Positions 44,765 through 53,978 of a stretch of 64,000 bases of DNA are shown one piece after another. The notes beneath the pieces are model-generated. The model saw only the letters and a list, made by a program, of their open reading frames with translations, did no database searches and was not told the DNA's origin. This stretch comes from Neisseria perflava. GTDB taxonomy: Bacteria; Pseudomonadota; Gammaproteobacteria; Burkholderiales; Neisseriaceae. Position numbers and translations under genes: made by a program. The stretch is taken from the NCBI RefSeq assembly GCF_002863305.2, contig NZ_CP136962.1:62001-126000 (forward strand). The letters are read 5' to 3'. Each line of letters opens with the position of its first letter. Position 1 is the first letter of the stretch.

Positions 44765-44822
44765 TTCTGTTTTAATTTAGAAAATATATCTTCAAGATAG
44801 TGGAAATAAATTAAAAATAAGC

Positions 44823-44874
44823 TAAGGCCATCAGGCCGTCTGAATAATCGGTTTCAGACGGCCTGATGGCCTTA
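44823..44874 (-). terminator. Extended DUS palindrome, terminator of the DUF442 gene
   Basis: A 22-bp perfect stem (TAAGGCCATCAGGCCGTCTG plus AA, and its mirror) around an 8-nt loop, 31 bp after the DUF442 stop. The symmetry reaches 10 bp beyond the DUS itself. Confidence 0.8.
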
Positions 44875-44904
44875 AGGGCTACTAGTTAATATATAAATTA
44901 GGTA

Positions 44905-45345
44905 TTAAGCCAAACCTTTATCTTTGGCTTCTTGCAGGCGGGCTTCAAAGTTGCTGAGGTTAACGCCTGCCTGTTCGGCTGCGGCAACCACTTCGGCTAC
45001 GGATGCGCCGTGTTGCACTTGATGATAACCCCAAAGCAGGGAGCAACGGGTGCCGGTACGGCAAAAGGCAAGGATAGGAGTCGGAGATTGTTGCAACAGA
45101 TTTTGAAAGGCTGCGACATCGGCTGCGTTGATTTGAGGCGCGACAACGGGCTGGTGTGAGAATTGGTTGATGCCGGCCTCTTTAAACCAGTTTTGTACTT
45201 CTGCAAAAACCGGTTGGTTTTCTTCTTCGCCGTCCGGGCGGTTGCAGATGACGGTTTGGATGCCGAGACGTACGGCTTCTTGGACATCGGCTTCGGTCAA
45301 TTGGGGGGCGATATAGAGGGAGTCGGTCAGTTTACGGATGGGCAT
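44905..45345 (-). CDS. DUF442 / TIGR01244 family sulfurtransferase-phosphatase-like protein
   Basis: A 146-residue protein with a DUF442 domain of the tyrosine-phosphatase-like fold. The start PIRKLTDSLYIAPQLTEADVQE and VICNRPDGEEENQP, and the P-loop-like FCRTGTRCSLLWGYHQ (about 93-108), are typical. Relatives form the N-terminal part of Blh, a persulfide dioxygenase/sulfurtransferase, so sulfur-transfer activity is possible but unproven. It lies downstream of the M61 peptidase gene on the same strand. Confidence 0.85.
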   Translation of the reverse strand: MPIRKLTDSLYIAPQLTEADVQEAVRLGIQTVICNRPDGEEENQPVFAEVQNWFKEAGINQFSHQPVVAPQINAADVAAFQNLLQQSPTPILAFCRTGTRCSLLWGYHQVQHGASVAEVVAAAEQAGVNLSNFEARLQEAKDKGLA

Positions 45346-45423
45346 AGTTTTTCCTTTCTTTATATTAAATGGATATGTTGATTTCAGACGGTCTGTGAAT
45401 TAGCAGGCCGTTTGAAGTTTTAT

Positions 45424-47175
45424 TTAATGATTGTACAACCAGTTTTCGAGTTTTTGGCGATCGGTAATGTGCAGCAGGGCGGTATTGGCTTCTGCTGCTT
45501 GGACGGTGATGCTGGTCTCGCGCAACAGGCCTTGGCGGAAGAAATGGATGGTGGTGCGCGTACCGATAGGCAGTTTGTCCCACTGTGCTGCAAGGTCGTT
45601 GCAGGCGTAGCCGCCCAAGGCGATGATTTTGTCTTGCGGGCAGAGTCCGGCATTTTCTGCACTGCCGCCATTAAATACATGAGTCAGGACGGCATGGTCG
45701 CTGTTTTGTTTAAAACGTGCACCCAAATCGTTGGCTGGAGCAACCGATTGGGGTTCGCTTGCAAATGCTCCTCCGTGTTGGCGGGGTAGGGGGATAAAGT
45801 CGAGTTTGACACCTACGCTTTGCAGGCATTCTGCAAGCGGAAGGTCTTCGGTGCTGTATAAGGCCGTCTGAAAGAAGGTTTCTAAATCTAAACCGGTTAT
45901 TTCTTGGCAACGGGTTTGCCAGTGTTTTTCAGGTATGCCTTGATGGGTGTTGCACCAGTCGCGATAGTGTTGCTGCATCACGCTGTCGAGGGTGTATTTG
46001 CCTTGGCTTTTTTCACGGATGATAAGGTCGAGGCAAAGTGCGGCCAGTGCGCCTTTTTGATAATAGCTGACGATGGCGTTGGGGCTGTTTTCGTCTTGTT
46101 TGTAGAACTTGTCCCATGCGCTGAAACTGGATTGGGCAAGTGTTTGTTTCAGACGGCCTTGCGTCTGCTGGACGCGTGTGATGCTTTGTGCAAGCAGGGT
46201 AAGGTAGGCTTCGGGGCTGATGGTTTTGCTTCTGGCAAGAAAGAGGTCGTCGTAATAGGACGTAATGCCTTCAAATGCCCAAAGTTGCTCGGTGTAGTTT
46301 TCTTGGTCGAGGTTGTAAGGTGCGAATACGGCCGGTTTGATGGATTTGACGTTCCATGCGTGGAAGTATTCGTGGGAAAAGAGGCCGAGCAGTTCGGTAT
46401 AGACTTTGTCGGCCTCGCCCATATTATAGGGTGGCAGGCTGTGGCGGTCGGCGAGTAGGGCGGTGCTGCTGATGTGTTCCAGCCCGCCGTAGAGGTTGTC
46501 GCCTAGATGTAGTAAGAAAAGGTATTCGGTAAACGGGGCAGGGGAGGGGAACATCGCCAACTCGGTTTCGCAGATTTTTTGAATATCGGCGAGGAAGCGG
46601 GCGCGGTCAAAATCGGGATAGATGCCGCTTAATGCAATACGGTGGGGAATGCCTTGTGCTTCAAATTCGAGAAATTCGATGATGCCTGTTTCAACCGGGT
46701 GGTCGATAAGCTCGGCGTATGAGGCCGTCTGAAAAGTGGTCGCCGAGGTTTGGGGCAGGGTGGTGGCTATCTGCCATGTGTGCGGCAGGGTGGAAAATTC
46801 GACTTGGTGTGGTTGTTGTTCTTGTCCGTGGACTTTTAAGAATAGACACGCGCCGTCGAAAAAGCCGCGCTCGGTGCTGAGGAACGAGCCGCGAACGGAT
46901 AAGTCGAATGCGTAAACAGTGTAGTAAATTTCCCACGCTCCACTGAGGGCAGGGGTTTGCCAATGGTTTTTGCTGGTTTGTGTCAGTGGCTGGGCTTTGC
47001 CGTTGCAGCGCGCGCTGATGTGTGTGATGTGGCGGGCAAAGTCACGGATGAGGTAGCTGCCGGGAACCCAGTTGGGTAAGCTGATTTCTGTTTCTGAATC
47101 ATTGGTTTGAGTGAATGATAAGGTGATGTGCCATTCATGAGACAGAAAGTTGGGAGTAATTTCGTAATTAATCAT
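45424..47175 (-). CDS. M61 family peptidase with PDZ domain
   Basis: A 583-residue protein of the glycyl-aminopeptidase (M61) family. It has an N-terminal beta-domain (ITPNFLSHEWHITLSFTQTND), a catalytic thermolysin-like region with the zinc motif SHEYFHAWNVKSIKP (about residues 268-282) and the downstream LWAFEGITSYYDDL. A C-terminal PDZ domain (about 500-580, HVFNGGSAENAGLCPQDKIIALGG) completes it. No signal peptide is visible, so it is probably cytoplasmic. The physiological substrate is unknown. Confidence 0.92.
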   Translation of the reverse strand: MINYEITPNFLSHEWHITLSFTQTNDSETEISLPNWVPGSYLIRDFARHITHISARCNGKAQPLTQTSKNHWQTPALSGAWEIYYTVYAFDLSVRGSFLSTERGFFDGACLFLKVHGQEQQPHQVEFSTLPHTWQIATTLPQTSATTFQTASYAELIDHPVETGIIEFLEFEAQGIPHRIALSGIYPDFDRARFLADIQKICETELAMFPSPAPFTEYLFLLHLGDNLYGGLEHISSTALLADRHSLPPYNMGEADKVYTELLGLFSHEYFHAWNVKSIKPAVFAPYNLDQENYTEQLWAFEGITSYYDDLFLARSKTISPEAYLTLLAQSITRVQQTQGRLKQTLAQSSFSAWDKFYKQDENSPNAIVSYYQKGALAALCLDLIIREKSQGKYTLDSVMQQHYRDWCNTHQGIPEKHWQTRCQEITGLDLETFFQTALYSTEDLPLAECLQSVGVKLDFIPLPRQHGGAFASEPQSVAPANDLGARFKQNSDHAVLTHVFNGGSAENAGLCPQDKIIALGGYACNDLAAQWDKLPIGTRTTIHFFRQGLLRETSITVQAAEANTALLHITDRQKLENWLYNH

Positions 47176-47507
47176 AGCTATTAGTTAATTTGCTAAAGTT
47201 TATTAAGAAGAAGGGGTTTTAAAGGGAAGGCTTAATCTATATCAATAAAACTGTATGAAAAAGGGGGCTTGAAAAAATACCCTGTCCGATTTAATGCGTA
47301 TGTTTTAATAATTTATTGATTATAAAAGAAATGAATTTATGTCTTGCTAAATATTTTATGCAATATGGAATGTAATTTTGCTTGGCATGTTGTGGTGTCT
47401 ATGTTAAATTTAGAAAAATTTGAGCCTTGGCCGTATTGCGCTTTTCGTAAATGCAGGGGTTGGGGTGAGATAAAAATTTTTTATACCCATAATTTATGGA
47501 GACTTCC
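47176..47507. other. Intergenic region upstream of ccoN
   Basis: About 330 bp, AT-rich, no gene. TTAATCTATATCAA at 47232-47245 resembles an FNR box with one mismatch, but no clear -10 is placed for a class II promoter. TTGAAA (about 47269) with TAATGC 17 bp later is a weak sigma-70 candidate. Confidence 0.45.
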
Positions 47508-48941
47508 ATGGACACACAAACTTATAACTACAAAGTGGTGCGCCAGTTCGCCATCATGACTGTAGTTTGGGGTATTGTGGGCATGTTGGTCGGCGTTATC
47601 GTCGCTGCCCAGCTTTTTGCTCCTGCCCTCGATTTATCCAATATCGGACCTTGGTTCCACTTCGGCCGCCTGCGTCCTCTGCACACCAATGCGGTTATTT
47701 TTGCATTCGGCGGTTGCGGTTTGATCGGTACATCATACTACGTTGTTCAACGTACATGTAATACCCGTCTGTTTGGTGGTTGGCTGCCTGCATTTACCTT
47801 CTGGGGTTGGCAGGCTGTCATCGTGGCTGCGGTCATCAGCTTACCTATGGGTTACACCCAAGGTAAAGAATACGCTGAGTTGGAATGGCCTATCGACATT
47901 TTGATTACGCTGGTGTGGGTTGCCTACGCCATCGTATTCTTCGGTACGATTGCCAAACGTAAAATCAAACATATTTACGTTGCCAACTGGTTCTACGGCG
48001 GCTTTATCTTGGCCGTTGCGCTGTTGCACATCGTCAATAATATCAGCATCCCTGCCGGGTTGATGAAATCTTACCCGGTTTACGCAGGTGCGATTGATGC
48101 GATGGTTCAATGGTGGTACGGCCACAATGCGGTGGGCTTTTTCCTGACAGCCGGCTTCTTGGGTATGATGTACTATTTCGTCCCTAAACAAGCAGGCCGT
48201 CCGATTTACTCTTACCGCTTGTCCGTCGTCCACTTCTGGGCTTTGATTTTCACTTATATGTGGGCTGGTTCTCACCACTTGCACTACACTGCATTGCCTG
48301 ACTGGACTCAATCTTTGGGTATGGTATTGTCTTTGATCCTGTTTGCGCCTTCTTGGGGCGGTATGATCAACGGTATCATGACTCTGTCCGGCGCATGGGA
48401 CAAACTGCGTACCGACCCGATTTTGAAATTCTTGATCGTTTCTCTGTCTTTCTACGGTATGTCTACCTTCGAAGGCCCGATGATGTCTATCAAAACCGTT
48501 AACGCTCTGAGCCACTATACCGACTGGACTGTTGCACACGTTCACGCCGGCGCATTGGGCTGGGTAGGCTTTGTAACCATCGGTTCCGTTTACTATATGA
48601 TTCCCCGCTTGTTCGGCAAAAATGAAATGTACAGCACCAAATTGGTTGAGGCGCATTTCTGGATCGCGACCATCGGCGTGGTTCTGTATATCGCTGCAAT
48701 GTGGATTGCCGGCGTAATGCAAGGTCTGATGTGGGGTTCTCTGAATGACGACGGCACGCTGACTTATTCCTTCGTTGAATCCGTAAAACGTACCATGCCT
48801 TACTACATGATTCGTTTCACCGGCGGTCTTCTGTACCTGAGCGGTATGTGCATCATGGCATATAACGTTTACCGTACTGCTATCAGTGGTAAAGCAGTTG
48901 ATGCTGAGATTCCTGCGGTTTCTCAAACTCAACACCACTAA
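47508..48941 (+). CDS. ccoN: cbb3-type cytochrome c oxidase subunit I
   Basis: A 477-residue 12-helix catalytic subunit holding the low-spin heme b and the heme b3-CuB centre. Conserved histidine segments are visible: [60 protein letters not shown] and [17 protein letters not shown]. The start is 47508, behind TGGAGACTTCC; an in-frame ATG at 47496 would leave no ribosome site. cbb3 oxidase is the only terminal cytochrome oxidase known in pathogenic Neisseria and works at low oxygen. Confidence 0.97.
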   Translation: MDTQTYNYKVVRQFAIMTVVWGIVGMLVGVIVAAQLFAPALDLSNIGPWFHFGRLRPLHTNAVIFAFGGCGLIGTSYYVVQRTCNTRLFGGWLPAFTFWGWQAVIVAAVISLPMGYTQGKEYAELEWPIDILITLVWVAYAIVFFGTIAKRKIKHIYVANWFYGGFILAVALLHIVNNISIPAGLMKSYPVYAGAIDAMVQWWYGHNAVGFFLTAGFLGMMYYFVPKQAGRPIYSYRLSVVHFWALIFTYMWAGSHHLHYTALPDWTQSLGMVLSLILFAPSWGGMINGIMTLSGAWDKLRTDPILKFLIVSLSFYGMSTFEGPMMSIKTVNALSHYTDWTVAHVHAGALGWVGFVTIGSVYYMIPRLFGKNEMYSTKLVEAHFWIATIGVVLYIAAMWIAGVMQGLMWGSLNDDGTLTYSFVESVKRTMPYYMIRFTGGLLYLSGMCIMAYNVYRTAISGKAVDAEIPAVSQTQHH

Positions 48942-48965
48942 TGACAAGAAAGATAGGCTACCAAA

Positions 48966-49577
48966 ATGAAATTACAACAATTAGCTGAAGAAAAAGTCGG
49001 TGTACTGATTGTATTCACCCTGCTTGTAGTCAGCGTCGGCCTTCTGATCGAGGCTGTTCCGCTGTTCTTCACCAAGGCAGTTACCGAACCTGCACCCGGC
49101 GTGAAACCATATAACGCCCTGCAAGTGGCCGGTCGCGATATTTATGTGCGCGAAGGCTGCTACAACTGCCACTCTCAAATGATTCGTCCATTCCGTGCAG
49201 AAACTGAACGTTACGGTCATTACTCTGTTGCCGGTGAGTCTGTTTATGACCATCCGTTCCAATGGGGTTCTAAACGTACCGGTCCGGATTTGGCTCGTGT
49301 CGGCGGCCGTTATTCCGATGAATGGCACCGCATCCACCTGCTGAACCCGCGCGACGTTGTGCCGGAGTCCAATATGCCTGCATTCCCATGGCTCGCACGC
49401 AATAAAGTCGATGCCGAGGCAACTGTGGCGCATATGAAAGCCCTGCGTAAAGTGGGTACACCTTACAGCGATGAAGAAATTGCCAAAGCACCTGAAATGC
49501 TGGCCAACAAATCAGAGCTGGACGCTGTTATCGCCTACCTGCAAGGCTTGGGCTTGGCATTGAAAAACGTAAGGTAA
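48966..49577 (+). CDS. ccoO: cbb3-type cytochrome c oxidase mono-heme subunit
   Basis: A 203-residue membrane-anchored cytochrome c. One N-terminal helix (about 11-36) is followed by the heme site CYNCH (C65, C68, H69) in [16 protein letters not shown]. The distal Met is likely in [11 protein letters not shown]. Length and motif match CcoO/FixO. It starts 24 bp after ccoN. Confidence 0.97.
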   Translation: MKLQQLAEEKVGVLIVFTLLVVSVGLLIEAVPLFFTKAVTEPAPGVKPYNALQVAGRDIYVREGCYNCHSQMIRPFRAETERYGHYSVAGESVYDHPFQWGSKRTGPDLARVGGRYSDEWHRIHLLNPRDVVPESNMPAFPWLARNKVDAEATVAHMKALRKVGTPYSDEEIAKAPEMLANKSELDAVIAYLQGLGLALKNVR

Positions 49578-49581
49578 CATC

Positions 49582-49779
49582 ATGGACGCTAACTGGGCTC
49601 GCTCGCTCTTTACTGTTTGGGTATTCATCAGCTTTATTTTAGTCCTCTATATTGTGTTCAATAGACGCAATAAGAAAAACTATGACGATGCTGCCAGCAG
49701 TATTTTCGATAATGACGAACAAAGGCCGTCTGAAAAGGACGATCAAGCTCAGTCAGTCCGTGATCACGGAGCAAAATAA
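49582..49779 (+). CDS. ccoQ: cbb3-type cytochrome oxidase small subunit Q
   Basis: A 65-residue single-helix protein (MDANWARSLFTVWVFISFILVLYIVFNRRNKKNYDDAA) matching CcoQ/FixQ, which stabilises the oxidase. The helix spans about residues 9-28. The polar tail contains an AG-DUS (49723-49734) read in frame as RPSE. Its stop TAA shares a base with the ccoP start ATG, so translation is coupled. Confidence 0.93.
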   Translation: MDANWARSLFTVWVFISFILVLYIVFNRRNKKNYDDAASSIFDNDEQRPSEKDDQAQSVRDHGAK

Positions 49780-51125
49780 TGAACACAACATCCCAATTTA
49801 CCAGTAGTTTCTGGAGTATATATATTGCCGTTATCGTCGTGCTCAGCTTCATCGGCCTGGCTTGGCTTCTGCTTTCGCAAAACGTTGTGAAACGCCCTAA
49901 AAAAGGCGAAGAAGTAAAAACCACAGGCCATGAGTGGGACGGTATTTCGGAGTACAACAACCCTCTGCCACGTTGGTGGTTTTGGCTTTATGTCTGCACA
50001 TGGCTGTTTGGCGTCGGCTACCTGATTATGTATCCAGGTATCGGCGATTACAAAGGCCTGTGGGGCTGGAGCAGCCATGGTCAATATGAAGAAGAAGTTG
50101 CCAAAGCCAATCAGCAATACGGTAAAGTGTATGCTAAATTTTCCAATATGCCGATTGAGAAAGTGGCTAAAGATCCTGAAGCCCGTGCTATTGCACAAAA
50201 CCTTTTCAATACCTACTGTATCCAATGTCACGGCTCAGATGCCAAAGGCTCAAAAGGCTTCCCGAATTTGACCGACGACGATTGGTTGTGGGGCGGCGAA
50301 CCTGAAAAGATTCAGGAAACCATCGAAAAAGGCCGTACTGCCTCTATGCCGGCCTGGGGTCCTGCTTTGGGTGAAGAAGGCGTGAAAAACGTAACACATT
50401 ATGTGATGTCCCTTTCTAAACCTAAAGGCCAATACGATGAGGAACGCGCCGAACGCGGTAAAGTCCTGTTTAGCGGCCCACCTGCCAACTGTTTCACTTG
50501 TCACGGCGACAAAGGTCAAGGTATCCAAGGCCTCGGCCCAAATCTGACCGACGATGTATGGTTGTGGGGCGGTACTCAAAAAGCGATTACCGAAACCATT
50601 ACCAACGGCCGCAGCAGCCAAATGCCTGCTTGGGGTCACTTCCTTGATAAAGACAAGCTGCACATCATGACCGCCTATGTTTGGGGTTTGTCCAACAAAG
50701 ACGGTAAAAAAGCTCCTGCTAAAAAAGCCGAGCCTGCTCCGGCAGCTCAACCTGCCGATGCTTCTGCTCCGGCAGCCGCTTCGGCTCCTGCTGCCGATAA
50801 AGCTGCTTCAGATGCTAAAGCTGCTCCGGCTGCTGAAGCCAAACCTGCTGAAAAAGCAGAAGCGGCTCCGGTTAAGGTAGACGGCAAAGCTGTTTTTGAA
50901 GCCAACTGTAAAACATGTCATGGCGGTATGATTCCGGGCGCACCTGTTGTCGGTAAAAAAGACGACTGGGCTCCTCGAATTAAGCAAGGTAAAGACACTT
51001 TGCACAAACACGCGCTTGAAGGTTTTAATTCAATGCCTGCCAAAGGCGGCAACAGCAGCTTGAGTGACGATGAGGTTAAAGCGGCTGTAGACTTTATGGC
51101 AAATGAGTCCGGTGCAAAATTCTAA
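49779..51125 (+). CDS. ccoP: cbb3-type cytochrome c oxidase tri-heme subunit
   Basis: A 448-residue subunit with two N-terminal helices (about 7-32 and 62-82) and three c-type heme sites: CIQCH (C147), CFTCH (C238) and CKTCH (C377). The third domain is attached by a long Ala/Pro/Lys linker (about 310-368). A third heme is known from gonococcal CcoP, where it can donate electrons to the nitrite reductase AniA, and is lost in meningococcus by a truncating change. Here the reading frame is intact through all three domains. Confidence 0.97.
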   Translation: MNTTSQFTSSFWSIYIAVIVVLSFIGLAWLLLSQNVVKRPKKGEEVKTTGHEWDGISEYNNPLPRWWFWLYVCTWLFGVGYLIMYPGIGDYKGLWGWSSHGQYEEEVAKANQQYGKVYAKFSNMPIEKVAKDPEARAIAQNLFNTYCIQCHGSDAKGSKGFPNLTDDDWLWGGEPEKIQETIEKGRTASMPAWGPALGEEGVKNVTHYVMSLSKPKGQYDEERAERGKVLFSGPPANCFTCHGDKGQGIQGLGPNLTDDVWLWGGTQKAITETITNGRSSQMPAWGHFLDKDKLHIMTAYVWGLSNKDGKKAPAKKAEPAPAAQPADASAPAAASAPAADKAASDAKAAPAAEAKPAEKAEAAPVKVDGKAVFEANCKTCHGGMIPGAPVVGKKDDWAPRIKQGKDTLHKHALEGFNSMPAKGGNSSLSDDEVKAAVDFMANESGAKF

Positions 51126-51140
51126 TTTTGAGTCGGATTG

Positions 51141-51174
51141 AAAAAAGCGTACCTAACAAGGTACGCTTTTTTAT
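51141..51174 (+). terminator. Rho-independent terminator of ccoNOQP
   Basis: AAAAAAGCGTACCT / AGGTACGCTTTTTT around a short AACA loop, 16 bp after the ccoP stop codon. Confidence 0.92.
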
Positions 51175-51222
51175 ATTTGATAAAACCAATAAGAAAAGAC
51201 ATATCAAAGAGGCAAAATATAT

Positions 51223-51252
51223 AAGGCCGTCTGAAACATTCAGACGACCTTT
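51223..51252 (-). terminator. DUS hairpin after ubiT (one arm variant)
   Basis: AAGGCCGTCTGAA faces TTCAGACGACCTT; the second arm is the GTCGTCTGAA variant, giving one mismatched pair. It is 24 bp after the ubiT stop codon. Confidence 0.65.
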
Positions 51253-51275
51253 GTTCTTGGTTCAACCAAAATTAA

Positions 51276-51722
51276 TCAATCCAAAGTGGACGTACTGCGT
51301 TTCAGGAACCATTCGCTGAAAGGCCACTCGACGCTGTCGAGTAAGTTTTTGGTAATTAGCCCCAGTTCCGTATCGCCTTCGATTTGCAATTTACGGTTGA
51401 AAAATAAGGTATCGGGATCTTCCTCGCGCATCATCATGCGCATGAAGTCTATACCGTTGGCCGCCAGCCTCAGATCGGGGGCGCCGCTGAAGTTGTCGTC
51501 CAGGAATTTTTCCGTATCGGCACTAAACCGTACTTTGATACCGGCATCCAAAACTTCGATTTCGAATTTTCTTCCGACAAAAAGTTCCATATCGGCAGGC
51601 AGTAAACCTTTTTTCAGCATGGTATTCAATACGGAGACCAAAACAAAGCGTGGAGGTTTGCCGGGAAGTTTGGTACCGATTTTTGTCATCCATTTGGGTA
51701 ATATGATTTCAGGCAGCGCCAT
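51276..51722 (-). CDS. ubiT: SCP2-domain protein UbiT, O2-independent ubiquinone synthesis
   Basis: A 148-residue protein with an SCP2 sterol-binding-like domain (about residues 25-125), matching YhbT/UbiT. UbiT is the anaerobic counterpart of UbiJ and is thought to bind hydrophobic ubiquinone intermediates. It overlaps the end of ubiV by 14 bp, so the genes form one operon. Confidence 0.85.
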   Translation of the reverse strand: MALPEIILPKWMTKIGTKLPGKPPRFVLVSVLNTMLKKGLLPADMELFVGRKFEIEVLDAGIKVRFSADTEKFLDDNFSGAPDLRLAANGIDFMRMMMREEDPDTLFFNRKLQIEGDTELGLITKNLLDSVEWPFSEWFLKRSTSTLD

Positions 51723-52626
51723 AATATGCCTCCTTCACGGTTTCAATACCGGGCTGACTGCGCCAATAGCCGTCAACCAGTGTTCCGGTAGTCAGTCGTT
51801 CCAACTCGGGGCGGACATCTTCCCATGTGGCTTTTCCGTCCAATACATCGCGGTGAATTTGGATAATTTCAGCCATGCCGTGCATTTGTGGCGACAGTCT
51901 GAGCATATTCACGCCGATTTTATTTAAGTCTTCATGGTGGGGCAGTAGGTTTTGGCAGCCGTAAGACATGGTTTGGATGCCGTTTATGGTGAGAAACGGC
52001 TGGCCTTCGCGCGTATTCATGGCCATACCGTGCTCGTGGTCGAGGCAGCGGAACTCGCAACTGTCTTTATTCAAATTGTAATGGCGGGCGGTAAAGCAAC
52101 GTGATGAATAGGCAAGTGGCATTTTGCCCCAAGCGAAGAGTTCGGTTTCAATGCCGTCTGAAGCCTTGATGATTTCGGCAACCTTATCGCGGCTCAGCTC
52201 GGACGGTGCAATCCAGCGGAATGCCCCTAATTTTCGGAATACGTCCAAAGTAGTTTCGTTGTAGATATTCAGGCTTGCGCCGGCAACAAACGGGATGCCG
52301 TGTTCGCGTGCCAATTTGACCGCACCCATGTCGTTGGCTTCAACTTTAAACTTTCCCTGCTCCGTAATTTTGCGCAGGCGTTTCAGATCGGATTCGCTTT
52401 CGAGCAGGACTTGTGAAGAAAGAATAATCTCCTTACCGCTTTCCGCCAAGTCTTCAGCCAGTCCGAACCAGTCGGCAAAGCGCATTTTCTGACGGCGTGA
52501 GCAGACTACTTCACCCAAATAAACAGTGTCCAACGGCGTATCCAGCATGGAAACGTAAAATTCCAGCAGTGCTTCTTTTTGCCAGAAAAATAAAATAGGG
52601 CCCAGCGACAATTTCAATGAATTCAT
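51709..52626 (-). CDS. ubiV: U32 family protein UbiV, O2-independent ubiquinone hydroxylation
   Basis: A 305-residue U32-family iron-sulfur protein. Four cysteines fit the known [4Fe-4S] ligands of UbiV: one in GEVVCSRRQ and three in [23 protein letters not shown]. With UbiU it hydroxylates the ring of ubiquinone precursors without oxygen, using prephenate as oxygen donor in E. coli. I place the start at 52626 behind GGGGAAGAAA; an upstream extension overlaps ubiU. An AT-dialect DUS at 52151-52162 lies within the gene. Confidence 0.9.
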   Translation of the reverse strand: MNSLKLSLGPILFFWQKEALLEFYVSMLDTPLDTVYLGEVVCSRRQKMRFADWFGLAEDLAESGKEIILSSQVLLESESDLKRLRKITEQGKFKVEANDMGAVKLAREHGIPFVAGASLNIYNETTLDVFRKLGAFRWIAPSELSRDKVAEIIKASDGIETELFAWGKMPLAYSSRCFTARHYNLNKDSCEFRCLDHEHGMAMNTREGQPFLTINGIQTMSYGCQNLLPHHEDLNKIGVNMLRLSPQMHGMAEIIQIHRDVLDGKATWEDVRPELERLTTGTLVDGYWRSQPGIETVKEAYYGAA

Positions 52627-52636
52627 TTTCTTCCCC

Positions 52637-53644
52637 TTATTTCCATGGGCGGTTGTATGCACCCAAAGTTGTCTGATGACCTTCCGAAACTTTGCTCAAG
52701 GCATTGTTCCAGGACGGATTGACTTTGAAATGCGACGGGTCGGCTGCGGCTGCATCCAGTGCTTGGCGCAGGGATTTGGTTACTTGTGCCGTATACATCG
52801 GACTGCGTTGGCGTCCCTCGATTTTGATGGCGGACACACCGATTTTGATGAGTTCGGGCAACATTTCCAAAACATTCAGGCTGGTCGGTTCTTCCAAAGC
52901 ATAGTAGGTTTCATCATTGACTTCAAAGCGGCCTTTGCACAAGGTTGGATAACCTGCCGGTTCATTGGGTTTGTATTGGTCTATCAATACCTGGTTTAGA
53001 CGTACGTTCATGCGGTCGGGCAGTTGTTCCCAGCGGACGGATTTTGCCGGAGAGCAGACACCTTGCATATTGGGCGATTCGCCTGTTGCATAGCTCGACA
53101 AGATGCAACGGCCTTCCACCATCACACACAAACTGCCGAAGCCAAAGACTTCAATTTCCACATCAGTATTGTCAATTACATGTTTGACCTGATCGATGGT
53201 CAGCACGCGCGGCAAAACGGCACGACGGATGCCGAACAGCTCTTTCATCATATTGATGGCTTCGTAATTGGTGGCCGAGCCTTGTACTGACATATGCAGG
53301 CGTAAATTCGGATGTTTGTCTGCCGCATACGCCATAATGGCGGGGTCGGCAACAATAATCGCATCGGCACCCAAATCCGCCGCCGTATCCACAGCAGCGT
53401 GCCAACGCTCCACTTGACCGGCTTGTGCGAACGTATTGATGGCCATCAGTACATTGCGCCCGCGCGCATGGGCGTAAGCTACGCCTTCCCGCGCAGATTT
53501 CATATCGAAATTCAGTCCCGGAAAGTTTCGTGCATTGGTCGCATCTTTCAAACCCATGTAAACCGTGTCCGCACCGTTGTCCACAGCGGTTTTCAGTGCA
53601 GGCAGATTGCCGGCGGGGCAGACCAATTCTGGAATTTTCTGCAT
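52637..53644 (-). CDS. ubiU: U32 family protein UbiU, O2-independent ubiquinone hydroxylation
   Basis: A 335-residue U32 peptidase-like protein ([29 protein letters not shown] at the start). The four iron-sulfur cysteines expected for UbiU are visible: [22 protein letters not shown] and [10 protein letters not shown]. It is the first gene of ubiUVT, with an FNR-type promoter about 60 bp upstream, which fits a role when oxygen is scarce. It lies beside ccoNOQP, convergent with it. Confidence 0.92.
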   Translation of the reverse strand: MQKIPELVCPAGNLPALKTAVDNGADTVYMGLKDATNARNFPGLNFDMKSAREGVAYAHARGRNVLMAINTFAQAGQVERWHAAVDTAADLGADAIIVADPAIMAYAADKHPNLRLHMSVQGSATNYEAINMMKELFGIRRAVLPRVLTIDQVKHVIDNTDVEIEVFGFGSLCVMVEGRCILSSYATGESPNMQGVCSPAKSVRWEQLPDRMNVRLNQVLIDQYKPNEPAGYPTLCKGRFEVNDETYYALEEPTSLNVLEMLPELIKIGVSAIKIEGRQRSPMYTAQVTKSLRQALDAAAADPSHFKVNPSWNNALSKVSEGHQTTLGAYNRPWK

Positions 53645-53708
53645 TTTGTGTTCCTCGTCTTGATGATAACCTCTATCGGGTTAATCAATATTTTGTAGAA
53701 TTCCGGAT

Positions 53709-53750
53709 ATTTTATGGATTAATGGCACAAGATATGCTGATTTAAATCAA
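53709..53750 (-). promoter_or_regulatory. Class II FNR-dependent promoter of ubiUVT
   Basis: On the minus strand TTGAT-TTAA-ATCAG (53737-53750) matches the FNR box TTGAT-N4-ATCAA in nine of ten positions. TAAAAT at 53709-53714 is a good -10. With a start near 53702 the box is centred at -41.5. The leader is about 58 nt. Confidence 0.78.
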
Positions 53751-53924
53751 ATCGAAAAATTCAGATTGACGTAGGCATATTGTTTACAAAATCTTAACAG
53801 ACGTTGTTTTTTATATATTTCATGTGCTTAAAAATTTTGATGACGAATTTTGTTTCAAAATCGGCTTATGTTTTTAACTATCGCATTTATTAATTTTTAC
53901 AATAATGGCGATAGAAAAATGAAA

Positions 53925-53961
53925 AAAGGCCGTCTGAAAATCTGGTTTCAGACGGCCTTTC
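53925..53961 (-). terminator. DUS inverted-pair terminator of the YjdF-like gene
   Basis: AAAGGCCGTCTGAAAA / TTTCAGACGGCCTTT with a short loop and TTTTTC on the minus strand, 18 bp after the stop codon. Confidence 0.8.
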
Positions 53962-53978
53962 GCTTTAAAGGGATATAT

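Larger units (their letters stand above)
53645..53978. other. Intergenic region upstream of ubiU
   Basis: It contains the FNR promoter of ubiUVT (53709-53750), an AT-rich stretch without genes and the DUS terminator of the next gene (53925-53961). Confidence 0.65.
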
